64,000 nucleotides of DNA, from assembly GCF_037893015.1 (NCBI RefSeq), contig NC_133660.1, positions 285,173,078 to 285,237,077 of the forward strand, given 5' to 3'. The notes beneath the pieces were generated by a model, which saw only the letters and a program-made list of their open reading frames with translations, had not been told where the DNA came from and searched no databases. The stretch is from Macrotis lagotis (Eukaryota; Chordata; Mammalia; Peramelemorphia; Peramelidae). A program made the translations under genes and the position numbers. Each line of letters opens with the position of its first letter. Position 1 is the stretch's first letter. Shown here one piece after another: positions 13,001 to 24,026 of the stretch.

Positions 13001-16000
13001 AAATTCTTAGAGGAGTTATATGTGTCATCTTTCCAACTAGGAATATAAACAGCTTAACTTTACTGGATCCTTTATGAATTCTTTCATGTTTACCTTTTTA
13101 TGCTTTTGTTGAGTATTCTTTTTGAATGCCAATTTTCTATTAATTTTTTATGAAGAATGCTTGAAATTCCTCTATTTAATTAAATATCCATTCCCCAAAC
13201 TCACCTCACCCAAAGGATTATGCTCAGTTTTGTTGGATGGTAATTCTAGATTTCTTATCTTCTAGAATATCATATTCCAAGGCTTCCAAACATTTAAAGT
13301 AGAATTCATTAAATCTTGTGTGAAATAGGTTGTTACACAGTATTCCAATTGTTTCTTTTTAGCTGCTTGCAATATTTTTTCTATCTTCTAAGTGCTCTGA
13401 TATTTAGCTATAATATTCCAGGGGAGTTTTCATTTTGAGGATCTCTTTAAGGAAGTTATTTTTGGATTCTTTCAATTTTTATTTTATCCTCTGGATTGAA
13501 GATATGAGGGCAATATTCCTTTTATAATTTCTGGAAATATGATGTGTAGGTTCTTTTTAAAAATTTAAATCATGGTTTTAAAATGGTCCAATAATTCTTA
13601 AAAAGAAAAATTCTCCTTGATCTATTTTTTCAGGTTAATTGTTTTTCTAATGAGCTATCCTACATTTTCTTTAATTTTTTAATTCTTTTGACTTTGTTTT
13701 GTTGTTTCTTGATGTCTAATGAAATCCTTAGCTTCCACGTGTTGGGTTCAATTAGCATTTTTCTTTGAAGCTTTGCTTGTAACTGTTATCATATTGCTGT
13801 CTTCCAAGTTTAAGTCTTGGTATTCCTTGTGACCATAGTAGCTCTTTGTTATTTGCTCATTTTTTTTCAATCTGTTTCTTGACTTTGAATTTTCTATTGC
13901 AGTTGAGCTCTGCTCACCTGGGAGAGAAAAAAATATTCTAGCAAGCTTTAGCCTTTCTCTTGCTGCTGTTTTCAGAGCTAGTTCTGGGATGGTCTGCAAG
14001 CTTTTGGTGCTTCCAAAGGAGTAAGATCTTGAGAGAAGTGTAGTCACTGCTCTCCTGGTCTGCTCTTACCTTTCCCTAGGAAGAACAACTGCTCCCATGC
14101 AGCTGCAAATACCAGTGCTCTTTTTGACCCTGGAGCTGTGACTGAAACCCATGCTCCCTCGGGACCATAAGCATGCTTCTCTTGGAGCTGCAACCAAGAA
14201 CTGTTTATGACCTATAGAGTTGTCAGTCATTTCCAGCTTCACCCAGTGCCATCAAATCTCCTATGATCTCTTTCTGGCCAGTTGTCTCATCCCCCAACCC
14301 CCTTCCTGTCTTTGGACTGAGAATTCCTGAAACTGCTGCTGCTGCCATATCACCTCCAAGGTCCACTGCTGGTGCTTGTGTCCACTGTCACAGACCTCTC
14401 CTGTAGACTTCATAAATTGTCCTGAGCTGGAAAAAAAGCTGGCACCCTTGGTCTTTGGTTGGATCTGTTAATCCAAAATTTGATTTGAGACATCATTTTA
14501 AACATGTTTGAAGGGGCATGTTGGGAAAGTTCAGGTGTATCATGGAATGTTATATATATATATTCTCTTTCATCTTGAGTCCCAATCTGCCATAGCCCTT
14601 CTGGGCCTTTTTTTCTATAGGTTAAACACCCCCTAGTTCCTTCAATGAATCCTTTAGGTTAAACACCCCCTAGTTCCTTCAATGAATCCTTTTATGGCTT
14701 GTTCCAAGCACCTGGGAATATGCCCTTGCATCTTTCTTCATTTTCAAATGTAGCTTCTAACTTGGTCTTGGTCTCTCATTTTATAGCCAGAGCCAGAACC
14801 TGGAGACCTGATTGAGATTTTCCGACTATGTTACAATCATTGGGCTGTTTACGTGGGTGATGGTTATGTCGTCCACTTGTCATCTCTAAGTAAGGAACAC
14901 CCCTACTTTGTGAGGTTTTATATATTGGGGAGGGAGCAGACCCTGAAAGGTTAGCTGATTAGCTATCTGATTGTTAAGAAGGGTCTCTGTTTACAGATGG
15001 TTGAAGTAGCTCCTTGGGTGGATCCCCAAGTTTGATTTTGAGGGACAGCTAGGTCATCCCACAACTGGCCACTTGGTGACACTATCAGAGCCTTGGGACT
15101 GGAGGGGACCATAGGATCTAGATTGGGGTGGGACTTCTTAAAAAGACCTCCCTAAGGGTTGCCTTTTTTCCTTTCTTTCCAGAAAGTAAGCATTTTCAAA
15201 TTGGGAGTATGAGTATCGGTATGAATAAATGCATAGTGAATAAAGAGCTGCTCAGTGAGGTGGTCAGGAATGATGAGTACCGAGTGAATAACAAATGGGA
15301 CAAGCAGTACAATCCAAGGTCACCCACCGACATTGTCCAGCGGGCTTTGAAGAAGGTGGGGAAGGAGATCAGCTACGAACCGACCAGCAAGAACTGTGAG
15401 CATTATGTGACTGATCTGAGATATGGAGTCGCTCTTAGTGACCAGGTGTGTCTACCTCTCCAATGAATGTCTATAGGCTCAAGGGAGGGGCATGAGCATG
15501 ATGCCCAGGGGAGGAAGGTTTGTCTGCCTCTCCCTGCCCATGGATTTTCTTGCTTTAAGCTCAGTTTTCCTATCTGAGGACAGCCTCCTTGCTCCCTGAG
15601 TATGGAAAGTATCTGTAATGCTTAGCAGTGACTCTAATTACTATTATTCTCTGGGCATTAACACTGGCTGAATGCTAGATGTTGTGTAAACAGAAAGGCT
15701 TCATGAAGCTCACATTTTAATGGGGAGACAATACGTAAATAAATGGGATGGACAAGGCATGTTCACAGTAGATGAATGGCCCTTTGAGTGGGGAAGGTGC
15801 CAGCAGCTGGGACAGGGAAGGGACTCTGGGAGAAAGTAGGGCAGCAACAACCTCTAGGGTCACATTCCCCTCATTTTTGATAGGGAGACAGTTCCAGCTT
15901 CTATGAGAGCATGTTTCCAACATATGCTGGGGCTTCTATGCAGTTGGGTTCTTCACCCACCAGAACTTGACCCAAAGGATAACATGATTGACCTAATGTT

Positions 16001-16894
16001 ATTTATTCCATTAATTACTCTGAATAATGTGCTGGTAATTGTGAGCTCCATTGTGTCTCCTGTATTGTACAGACCCTTGAGAATCTGCAAAGTCTGTTGA
16101 TTTTCATTAGACCCTTCATTTATACTATTCTTCATGGCACTTTAAAGAAAAGTTGCACAAAAATGATTTTTTTATTTTGTTTCTCGCATTTCTCCCTTGA
16201 AACATGGGTAGTATGAAAATGATTTTGCCTAATTTCACATGAAGAACTGATATCATATTGTTTACCTTCTTGATTTATGGGGGAGGAACTGGAGGGAGGA
16301 AGAGAATTTAAAATTCCAAATTAAAAAAAGAGAATGCCAACAAATAATGAAAATTCAGAAAACATTAAAAAATAGCTTCCAAGACAGTGTGGAATGTCCA
16401 TTGGCTGTCAAGATCATTTTATCTAGAGTGTCTAGGAAACCTCTCCTCACACTTGTGAGTTTAGTTGCCCCTCAGTTTCACATGCCCTGCTCCTTGTCTT
16501 TAGAGATTAGTTGAAAAGTCTGGGAGAGGGAAGGGAGGTCAACAGAAATGGGTGAATTTCAATGTGATAATAAGTAGCTCCCTGGGTAAAACTACTATGC
16601 CCTCACAATTCCTCTTTTGTTTGGTTTATCCCCATGCTGACCCTTCCTCTTCACCCTCTCTGTAGGACTGAAAGGTCCTGCAGGCATCATGTTCCAGGAT
16701 TGATTCTTTACTTTCACCAAGAGCTAAATCTAAGCTTGCCAGAGCAAAACCTTTGGTTGGAATGGAGAGGAGCAGGCTTCTCTATTGACCACAGTCTTCT
16801 TCTTGGTTCACAGGTCAGCATTAACTTACCATCTGGATGGTTGATCAGAATTTTTTGGAATTTCGCCAAAATTTTTGGTAAAATATTTTCATGA
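8860..16894 (+). CDS. PLAAT3-like: PLAAT family phospholipase A/acyltransferase, copy A (four exons)
   Basis: PLAAT enzymes hydrolyse phospholipids at sn-1/sn-2 and transfer acyl groups, for example in N-acylphosphatidylethanolamine synthesis, at cell and organelle membranes. Predicted exons are 8860-8865, 14787-14889, 15183-15445 and 16814-16894, joined in phases 0, 1 and 0, giving 453 nt or 150 residues (human PLAAT3 has 162). Exon 1 codes only Met-Lys and abuts a gtaagt donor. The PGDLIEIFR opening is near residue 7. Catalytic residues are visible: His in '[10 protein letters not shown]' (about 20), His in 'VVHL' (about 32) and Cys in 'NCEHYV'. The last exon codes a 26-residue hydrophobic tail ('[17 protein letters not shown]'). 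All splice sites are GT-AG with pyrimidine tracts. Exons 2-4 are secure; exon 1 is inferred from promoter, first ATG, donor and phase. Which human PLAAT it matches cannot be settled here. Confidence 0.8.
9697..9733 (+). repeat. 37-bp segment duplicated at 10051-10087
   Basis: The segment beginning 'ttgaagtggtaagaattgag' is repeated with one visible substitution at 10051-10087, immediately after the second (TG)n run. It marks a second step in the local rearrangement of the copy A intron 1. Confidence 0.8.
9895..10049 (+). repeat. Duplicated cassette with (TG)n microsatellite, copy 2
   Basis: Diverged second copy of the 8198-8369 cassette, with the (TG)n run at 10023-10049. It lies inside intron 1 of PLAAT copy A. 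A THER-like fragment ('tttattgagcacttgttgtg') sits just before it at about 9858. Confidence 0.85.
10500..11085 (+). repeat. MIR-type SINE relics
   Basis: Two MIR-like stretches are visible. One around 10510-10820 contains 'tttacagagcattttatggt' and a 'ccattacagacaagg' core. One around 10945-11080 has 'ttttacagttgaggaaactg' and 'ggatttgaacccagatct'. The GC-richer stretch before them (10290-10490) has no exon that I can support. Confidence 0.6.
11340..12480 (-). mobile_element. L1 3' fragment, minus strand
   Basis: Minus-strand translation at 11739-12014 gives the L1 ORF2 C-terminal blocks '[14 protein letters not shown]' and '[13 protein letters not shown]', the same blocks that are found in the L1 copies at 6 kb and 30 kb. 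It lies in intron 1 of PLAAT copy A, antisense to the gene. Confidence 0.8.
12540..14570 (-). mobile_element. L1/HAL1-type ORF1 element with 5' UTR, minus strand
   Basis: Read on the minus strand, sequence near 13180-13740 resembles L1/HAL1 ORF1. It is followed toward 14550 by a GC-richer leader like the one at 38.6-39.2 kb. The open piece at 13748-14047 (minus) has no intact domain. Family assignment (HAL1 versus a full L1 5' end) is from pattern only. Confidence 0.55.
14595..14760 (+). repeat. Ancient repeat upstream of exon 2, with a 37-bp tandem duplication
   Basis: The sequence resembles an old CR1/L3-type tail ('taaacaccccctagttcctt'). A 37-bp unit at 14619-14655 is repeated exactly at 14656-14692. 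Related sequence lies at the same place, just upstream of exon 2, in PLAAT copies C and D, so it was probably in intron 1 before the genes duplicated. Confidence 0.7.
14787..14889 (+). CDS. PLAAT3-like: PLAAT copy A exon 2
   Basis: 103 nt coding '[19 protein letters not shown]' and '[15 protein letters not shown]', with one base left over. It carries the first and second catalytic His. The acceptor is 'cattttatag' and the donor is gtaagg. Length and phase match exon 2 of copies C and D exactly. Confidence 0.9.
15183..15445 (+). CDS. PLAAT3-like: PLAAT copy A exon 3
   Basis: 263 nt after a 'cctttctttccag' acceptor. It codes the central fold, including 'EYRVNNKWD' and the catalytic '[12 protein letters not shown]' with Cys intact, and ends at 'SDQ' before gtgtgt. 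The segment between exon 2 and the first helix differs from human ('[14 protein letters not shown]'), which may alter the loop. Confidence 0.9.
15446..16813 (+). other. PLAAT copy A intron 3 with repeat relics
   Basis: Contains a THER-like stretch near 15640-15790 ('atgaagctcacattttaatg') and an A-rich stretch near 16200-16370 that resembles an old LINE 3' end. No other exon is recognised. Confidence 0.5.
16814..16894 (+). CDS. PLAAT3-like: PLAAT copy A exon 4 (hydrophobic tail and stop)
   Basis: 81 nt after the acceptor 'cttcttggttcacag'. It codes 26 residues starting 'VSINLPSGW' and ending 'GKIFS', then TGA at 16892-16894. It has the same length as exon 4 of copy C. No canonical AATAAA was found close downstream; AATACA at about 16899 is a possible variant. 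Confidence 0.85.
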   Translation, partial: VSINLPSGWLIRIFWNFAKIFGKIFS

Positions 16895-17299
16895 GACCAA
16901 TACAATCCTTTCTCTTGAAGAGGGGCAGTGGGGCAAGAAGAGGGAGAATTTGGAATTCAGAGTTTTGTTTAATTTAATTTTTTTCAGGTCTTTGATTTTA
17001 TTTTCAGAATAAGTCTAATGTGGAAATGATGCAGGAAGTCATGGATATAAGATAGTGTGATTGGAAACAAATTTTATAACCTTTTACATTGTTAAATGCT
17101 ATCTGAGAGGGGAATATGTGGAAGGAAAACTGTTTGTAGGAGAAATAGCTATCATTACAATTCTAGCCATCACATATTTTGTCAAAGATGATAAAAACTG
17201 TCAAGTGATGGTCCTCAGCTGAGCGGGCCTAGATTGGGATCATTTGAAAGGACTAAAGTAAATTATCTGAAGGCAAAACTAATTTTAAAAACTAACAAA

Positions 17300-18200
17300 G
17301 CATCTAAGAAGGAATGAGGATGTTTTTAATCATTGGTCCAGTGAGATTTCAGAATGGGAAAGAATGTCTGAGGTCTCATTTTGAGCTCATGGGACAATTT
17401 CTCCTTCAAAATCCCCTTCCCCTGATAAGGCAGCAGATGCAAAAAACCTCCTATCTGATTTGGCTTCTGATTCTCCTCCAGCCTTGGTCTCTATCCCTCT
17501 CCCTACTGAGGAAGCAACCTTTGCCTCTCTTACTGCTCCAAAAGTTCCAATTTCTCAGCTTCCTCATCTTTCTGTTCTGGCCCCAAATTCAATGTCTTTT
17601 CCCCTTCCTCAAGATTGCGTCCCACTGTACCCTGCCCTCCGAATCTTAAGGACCCTCCTCTCTCCTTATTCTATCTCCTCTTCCTAATCTCTGATGTATA
17701 TCATTGTCCCCTCCTCATGTTCTATTCCAACTCTTTCCTATGTTAAAATCTGATAGAACAGTGAGAAAAAGTTCTCCAAGAAAAGAGAGAAATGTGTTCA
17801 AAGCAGCTCACGCAGCTGACAGCCCCCATCCAGGACCCTCCTGTAGCTGGGAAGCAGTCTGAAGATCCAGCCCCCAGGGTTTGTCATTATTGCAAAAAGC
17901 CAGGACACTGGAAAATGGTGTAGGTCCCTTCCCAGAGATCTAGAAAACAGCAAAAACCAGAAATTGGCAAGTTCTTCCCCACAGTCTTTCCAAGTTTTTA
18001 AAACTTCTTTTTCTGCAACTCTTGGAAAGAACCACAATCAGCCTTGTCCTGTTTCCCTTTCCTGTGTTGTCTGGCCCTCCTTCTGCTGCAGTAGTCATTG
18101 TGGTCGACCTAGGCAATGTCTATTTATCCACACCTGTTCTTTCCACCAGTTTTACTTTCAAATGGGAAGGTCAGGAATTTCCATGGCCAGACATTTTTAA
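17300..18200 (+). mobile_element. Endogenous retrovirus relic, gag region with zinc-knuckle remnant
   Basis: About 17400-17700 codes Pro/Ser-rich sequence in broken frames. Near 17880-17925 there is a CX2CX4H arrangement ('CHYCKKPGHW') typical of a retroviral nucleocapsid zinc knuckle, followed directly by a stop. The pattern is closest to gammaretrovirus-like (class I) gag. Frame breaks make it non-coding. It lies just downstream of PLAAT copy A. The boundaries are estimates. Confidence 0.55.
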
Positions 18201-20220
18201 AAATGACTTTGGAATGTAATGAGGCTACCACTTTTTTTTTTTTACAATTGTTTAGAAATGGAATGTTCTCCGGATTTTACCTCTGGTTTGTTGGGGATTT
18301 GTCCCCTTTGGGGGTGTTAAGGTTGCTTGTAAGAGTAATTTAGTTAGGTATAGAACCTAACTATGTCTTAAACCAACAGACCCTTCCATTTGTACACACC
18401 CTAGAGTTCAAGAAAGGTGGTACTGAGAAGTTCTACTGGGATTTATTGCCTGTTTATATGTTATATGTTCCAAACCTTTTGTTGTAAAATCAACTATGCA
18501 ACATAGATAACATTTTATAATTTTTTCCTATAATAGTCATTGTTATCACTATGTGATTATAATCAATACATGGCATTTTTTCTAATCTTTTAAGTCTATA
18601 AAGTTCAGAGATAATTCTCTGTCTGATTACAGGAAATTACTATAAAAATTTCATGGGACTGAAATTTGACTTTTTTTTTATCTTAAGTCTGAAATCCAGG
18701 TATCAAAGGAAAAGACTAGTGGGCCATAGTCTATAGAAGTCAGAAAAAACAAAACGGAGATTTTGTTGAAATTTTGTGGGTGAAAAGCTTACTTTAGTTG
18801 AGAGGGCAGGACTCTTTCTGACTCAGTTTCCAAAGAATGTGACATGAATAAAATGTCTCTCACCTAGCAGACTGAGGGTCAGCCACCTATATGACCTCTA
18901 CCTGGAATGAACATCTAAATATATAAGGGACCACTGTCCTTTCTTTTATGTCCCTGATTTTTATAGTAAATTGCTATGATCATGTCAGATAGTCAATATT
19001 AAAATCAGATATGGAAATTTAAATAACTTTAGCCTATATTTATCTAAATTCAAATAACCAGCTAGATTAGTATGTAGATTGGCATCACTTTTATGAAAGT
19101 TTATTTTGTTAAGTAGAAGAGTATCCTCCAAATGGGGGAATAACAAAAATAGTGACTATACCAATTAATCTCCATTTGTAACTGAATTTTCTGTGAATAT
19201 TATAAATTGTAAATCATTAAGATCTAAGGGATTTCAGAATTTCATTTTCTAATAATGATAACAGTAATTGACTTGTTTAAAAAATGTTAAGAAGTTTTTT
19301 TTAACAGAAAGGAAAATCTCTATAATTAACCTGCATCAAAGAAAATCTCTGAAACAACATCCTAAGCTACAGAACTGTATAACATGACTCCAGAAGAAAT
19401 GGACCTGAATCTTTCCTTGTTGCATTGTGCATTTATCTATATGACATGTATAATCACAATGGAATCACTACCCTTGAACCTCTGTAATTTACTTTTTGAC
19501 ATTGTAATTTGTATTTCTCATTTTATGTACTATTATGGATCTTATTTTTGCCTGCCCATATTTTCTTGGAAAACAAGTCCCAAAAGATATGTTAATTTTT
19601 ATTTTTTCTCTCTCTTCTCCAATATATCTTATTTCCCCTAACTCTTTATTTGATTAATATATAAATGATATTAAAGTCTATCTAGATTCAAAATGGGGAA
19701 ATGTCTAATCTGCTATTCTTTAATTTGAAATTAGTACTTCTGATCTATATATTTCTGATCAGAAATTAGTCTCTTAGCCTTTAACTAATAGTTTTAAAAT
19801 GTCAGTCTGCTATGTATGGCCTGTCTCCTACAATGTTGACTTGGCCTGTGACAGTATTATTTGGTCATCTCAGTGGTAGCATCTATAAATTCCTTACCTG
19901 ATCAACAAACCTCAAGTTGAGACATCCTGGATGAGCAGAGAAAAAATTCTATTGTTATTTGTAAACATTTACTCTTCAGCATAAGTGGGATTCTTGTCAA
20001 AGGGAATTTTAAACAAATATTATAAGATTTGTATTGTAAAACCATGTCATCCATGTGAAATCTCATTGTATAATTAACTCAGTTTTTATGATTCTTTGTC
20101 CTTCCTGTTTAAAATTCCCCCCAAATTTTTATCAGCATTGGCAGGATGCCATCCACCCATGGGTTTTGGTAAGATTCTAGAGAATAAAACTTCATTTATA
20201 AGACCAACTTTGTTATTTCA
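18200..20220. other. AT-rich sequence, unassigned; possibly ERV interior
   Basis: No domain is recognised. The open frame at 19384-19641 is hydrophobic but has no identifiable motif. The stretch lies between the gag-like relic and an LTR-like block, so it may be decayed retroviral interior; this is position-based inference only. Confidence 0.3.
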
Positions 20221-20530
20221 ATTTTTAGCCTAAGAAAATTATGTTTAATAGCAAATTGCTTCTTTTTTGACTCTGCAGTATTTTTTCCTTTAGCTGAGAA
20301 TTCTGAAATTTAACTACAATTTTTCTTGGGAGTTTTTATTTTGGGGTCTTTCTGAGGGTGATTGTTGGATTCTTACAAGGACTATTTTTATCTTCTTGTT
20401 CTAAGAGATTAGGTCAGTTTTCTATGATAATTTCCTGCATGATATTGCCAAGGCTCTTTTTCTGTTTGTGGCTTTCAGGCAGACCAATACTTCATAAATT
20501 ATCTCTCCTGGATCTATGTTGGGAGCCAGG
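20220..20530 (-). mobile_element. L1/HAL1-type ORF1 fragment, minus strand
   Basis: The sequence resembles the minus-strand ORF1 region seen at 13.4-13.7 kb and 37.9-38.1 kb: 'tcttgggagtttttattttg', then a 'ggattctt' block, then 'ctcctggatctatgtt'. Short and degenerate. Confidence 0.5.
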
Positions 20531-20890
20531 GTCTCTATGCTGTTTGTAAGGTAACAGACAGGTTAAGGTCATCATGGTCTGAGTAGGGATAAGAAATTAA
20601 TTAACTATATGATTATTACTTAAACTTGTAATCACATGATTAAAACTTGTAACCATATGAACTATATGATTGTTGATGAAAATTGTACACTTTTGTAACC
20701 AAGGAAATGATCTCAGCTTGCTTGTTTGCTTGAAACATACATGATTCTGAAACTATAAAAATAAATCCAAGCAGCTGACAGTCAGTCAACCTGCTCCTGC
20801 CTTTACCCACTTGTTGACTCAACTCATTTCGCTGACTCTATCCCTCCTGTCAGGTTCCAAGGATCCCGTGGAGGCTGGACCCTCGCAGAT
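20531..20890 (+). mobile_element. LTR-like block
   Basis: An AT-rich stretch ends in 'aactataaaaataaatcc' (a TATA-like box overlapping AATAAA), followed by a pyrimidine-rich section to about 20880. This is the order expected for U3-R-U5 of an LTR. No matching second LTR was identified, so this is tentative. Confidence 0.35.
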
Positions 20891-21039
20891 CTATTTTTTT
20901 CTAAGAAGTGCTTTACATTTTTGTCTATTTTTTTTTTGCTCATGTAGCAAATCCAGGGTCTTTTTCACAATGCCCACCAGCTTCTTGGTGTGCTCAGGGA
21001 TAGTGTAAATGGTAATATGACCTTTCTTGTCATGAAGAC

Positions 21040-21145
21040 TCTTGGAATCCCAGGAAACAGAAACCTAAGCAAGGACACCTGATTAGGACTGTCTTTGCAG
21101 GACTTTTCCTCTCACTTGTAGAATTCTAGGAAAAAGAAACTTAAA
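21040..21145 (+). repeat. Copy of the 80-90 bp repeat unit
   Basis: Carries 'aggaaacagaaacctaagc', 'aggacacctg' and 'gactgtctttgcaggac', the same order as in the array at 1318-1560, then the start of a second unit. Confidence 0.65.
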
Positions 21146-21639
21146 TAAATGCTTCTTGAATGTGGTTGCAGGGTTTGAATCCACCTGGTTGGACCACAGA
21201 CCTTGGGCAAGGTCATCCACAGTCCTCTTCCACAAAATGAAGCCTCCTCTGGCATCTCTAGACATTTCTGGTTCCAATCTCATAGGGTTATTGTGGAGAT
21301 CCAATGGAACAACATGAAGAAATCATACCACTTTAGAAGTAGGAGCTGTTAGGATTTGAGTGTTGGTATTTTTATCCAATCTCCACTCATTTATTAAACA
21401 CTAATACAGGCCAGGTATGGCAGTAAATGCAGGGAGGGAGACCATTTAGATCAGGTCTACAGGGCACTGGAGGCTCTTTTCCAAAGACAAAGGTGAAAAT
21501 GTCCTTGTCCTCCAGATCACTGGTTCTACCAATGGAGAGAATGCCTTCTGCAGGTCTGCAGCTCCCCTCAGGTGGGCAGTTTTGGGAACAAAAGACCATA
21601 TGATGGGGGTCTTGGTGGGGAAAAGGAGCAGAAAACCTT

Positions 21640-21813
21640 TTTCTTTTTAAGGTTTTAAATTTTTAAAAAATGTCATTTATTTAGCAATGGGGTTAAGTGA
21701 CTTGCCCAAGGTCACACAGCTAAGCAATTATTAAATGTCTGAGTTTAGATTTGAACTCAGGTCCTCCAGATTCCAGGGCTGGTGCTCTATCCACTGTGCC
21801 ACCTGTCTGCCCA
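21640..21813 (-). mobile_element. tRNA-derived SINE
   Basis: Reverse-orientation copy of the common SINE of this window: head near 21810 ('ggcagacaggtggcacagtg' on the minus strand), B-box-like 'gagttcaaatct', and an A-rich tail at the left end. Diverged. Confidence 0.85.
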
Positions 21814-21839
21814 TTAAGGTTCTATATTTTAAGAATTGA

Positions 21840-23330
21840 GGATTTTGAAAAATTGAGAAAGCACCCTACTGGAATTCTTTTATAAAACAGACATTCTAAT
21901 ACTGAAACCCAGGGAAGACAAAAGAGGGCAACAAAACAGGACAACAAAATTCTCATTAATGATTTTAAATGAAATACTATAAAATACTATAAAAAATTAC
22001 AGTGATTGATACAAGAAATCATTCGTTGTCATGAAATGAGATTTATGCCAGGGATGCAAGGATGGTTCATCATTAAGAAAACAATCAACATCATTAATTA
22101 CAATAAAACCTGAACCCTCTGAAACCCATGATCACCTGAATAGGTTCAGAAAAAACCCCACAAGAAAGTACAATTCTCTTTAATACTAAAGAAAAAGGGA
22201 AAAAAAAAACAAGCTCTACAGAAGATAGGCATAGAGGGACCTTTTTTAATATAACAAAAAAACTATCAAAAGCAAGTATAAATATAAGCAATGACGATAC
22301 AATAGAACCTTTTCCAGCAAACATGGAAGTGAAGCAAAGATGTCCTCTCTCCCCATTAATATTTCTTACAGTATGGTTATAACATATTGTAATATACTAT
22401 ATACTATGTTCTATACTATATAGTAATACTTCATATAGAAAAGTTAGCAATAAAACTAAAGAAAAGAATTAAATAATTAAAGATAGGTAAAGGGGAGCTA
22501 AAAATACCCCTGCCTGCTTATGCTTAAGAAGATTTACTTGTGAAACTCTGGGAAATTAGCAAAAACACTGAGACAATAGTTTAGTAAAGTTGCAGGCAAC
22601 AAAATCCTCAAAAATCAACAGTATTTTTATAAGAGAAAACACAAGATGCAATAACAGGAAAGGAAAATCCCATGCAAAATTTACTACAAAATGTATAAAA
22701 ATATTTGTGATTGAATCTAACAAAGCTCTTAAAAAGTTTGTATGGGTTGAATTACAAAGTGTTCCTTAAAAAAATTAAAGAACACCCTAAACAGCAGGAG
22801 AGTTGTTCAATGTTCATGGTGAGGCTGTGCCAAAATAATAATAATGACAATTCTTTTTAGCTTTTTTTTTTGGCAATGAGGTTAAGTGGCTTGCCCAAGA
22901 CCACAGCTAGGTAATTATTAAGTGTCTGAGGCCGGATTTGAACCCAGGTACTTCTGATTCCAGGGCCGGTGCTCTATCCATTGTGCCACCTAGACATCCC
23001 AATAATGACAATTCTAACAAAATTAATTTATACTTTCAAAGTTATACTAATCAAATTTTATGAAGGTAATAGACCTTCATAAAATAAGAAGAAAATTCAT
23101 TTGGAAAACAAATTATCTATAATATAAAGTGAAATGATCGAAGATTTTAGTAGTAAGGGAGAATAGCACTTCTGAACCTCAAACTGTGTTATAAAGAAGC
23201 ATTCCTCAAAACCATCTGGTATTAGTTAAAAAATAGAATGGACTAAACAAGGAAGATTTAGAAACCAAATTCAATAATCAAGTGTTATATAAAGTGAAAA
23301 CTCCCTGTGAAAAACTTCCCAGAACACTGG
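21840..23330 (+). mobile_element. Old L1 fragment, plus strand
   Basis: Degenerate L1 ORF2: 'GMQGWF' sense blocks near 22050 and 'KQRCPLSPLIF' near 22335, then sequence resembling the post-RT region to about 23250. It is more diverged than the other L1 copies and is interrupted by the SINE at 22855-23000. Confidence 0.7.
22855..23000 (-). mobile_element. tRNA-derived SINE with 15-bp target duplication
   Basis: The SINE lies in reverse orientation inside the old L1. It is flanked by exact 'aataatgacaattct' copies at 22840-22854 and 23001-23015, so insertion followed the L1. Confidence 0.92.
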
Positions 23331-23369
23331 AAAGCAATCTGTCTTTAGGCTTAGACTGTCTTCCACAAT

Positions 23370-23540
23370 GAATTCAACACTTTCAGATCTCTAGGAAACA
23401 GAATCCTAATAGAATAGAGGGCACATAAGGATAATCTTTGCATGCTTTTCTCTCATCCTTGAAATTCCAAAAAATAGAAACTTAAAAGGAGGACATCTGA
23501 TGAGGACAATCTTTGCAGGGTGGGTGTCTTTCCATTCCAT
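23370..23540 (+). repeat. Two units of the 80-90 bp repeat
   Basis: Two diverged copies with 'aggaaacagaatcctaa', 'ggataatctttgc' and 'ggacatctgatgaggacaat'. The sequence to about 23800 that follows is unassigned. Confidence 0.6.
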
Positions 23541-23814
23541 TCCTTTCTCAGATGTCTCATGAGTTATCTTTAGTCTTCCCCTCAACCATTCCCCTCCCTT
23601 CAAGTATATCTGCCCCAGGTTCCCAAATTTCCCTAGTATCTATTGAATCCTTGTTCTCTGAAAGAGTCAAAAAGCCCAGTGCCACCACCAGATAAGATAG
23701 AAGTTGTCTTCTATGTCACTGGAAAATCGCATGATAGACATGTTTTCATCCCAAAGGTGGAAAAGGGAGATGTTCTGAAAGCATACATGACAAGTAGGTT
23801 GAAAATATGCTGTG

Positions 23815-24026
23815 GTTAGTCATCAGTTTTCTAGAAATAGATCCAGGGGAACACAAGAAGAAAGGTGAGAAGTTGAATAAAATCTTAGAAAACTTAGATA
23901 TTATAGAGCTGCATACTTTTCAGATTATGAAACAATAAAAATTCCAAGTGATAAAGGACCATGGGAAAGATAAATAAAAAGTGAATTGGAAACTAAATAA
24001 CTTAATTTTAAAAAATGAGTGGATCA
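23815..24026 (+). mobile_element. Older L1, left part (split by a later L1)
   Basis: The same sequence start as the L1 at 3405 ('tcaccagttttctt' there, 'tcatcagttttcta' here) leads to 'aatgagtggatca' at 24014-24026. The element resumes at 30983 after the full-length L1 insertion. Confidence 0.8.
24014..24026 (+). repeat. Target-site duplication, left copy
   Basis: 'aatgagtggatca' is repeated exactly at 30983-30995 on the other side of the full-length L1. Confidence 0.92.
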
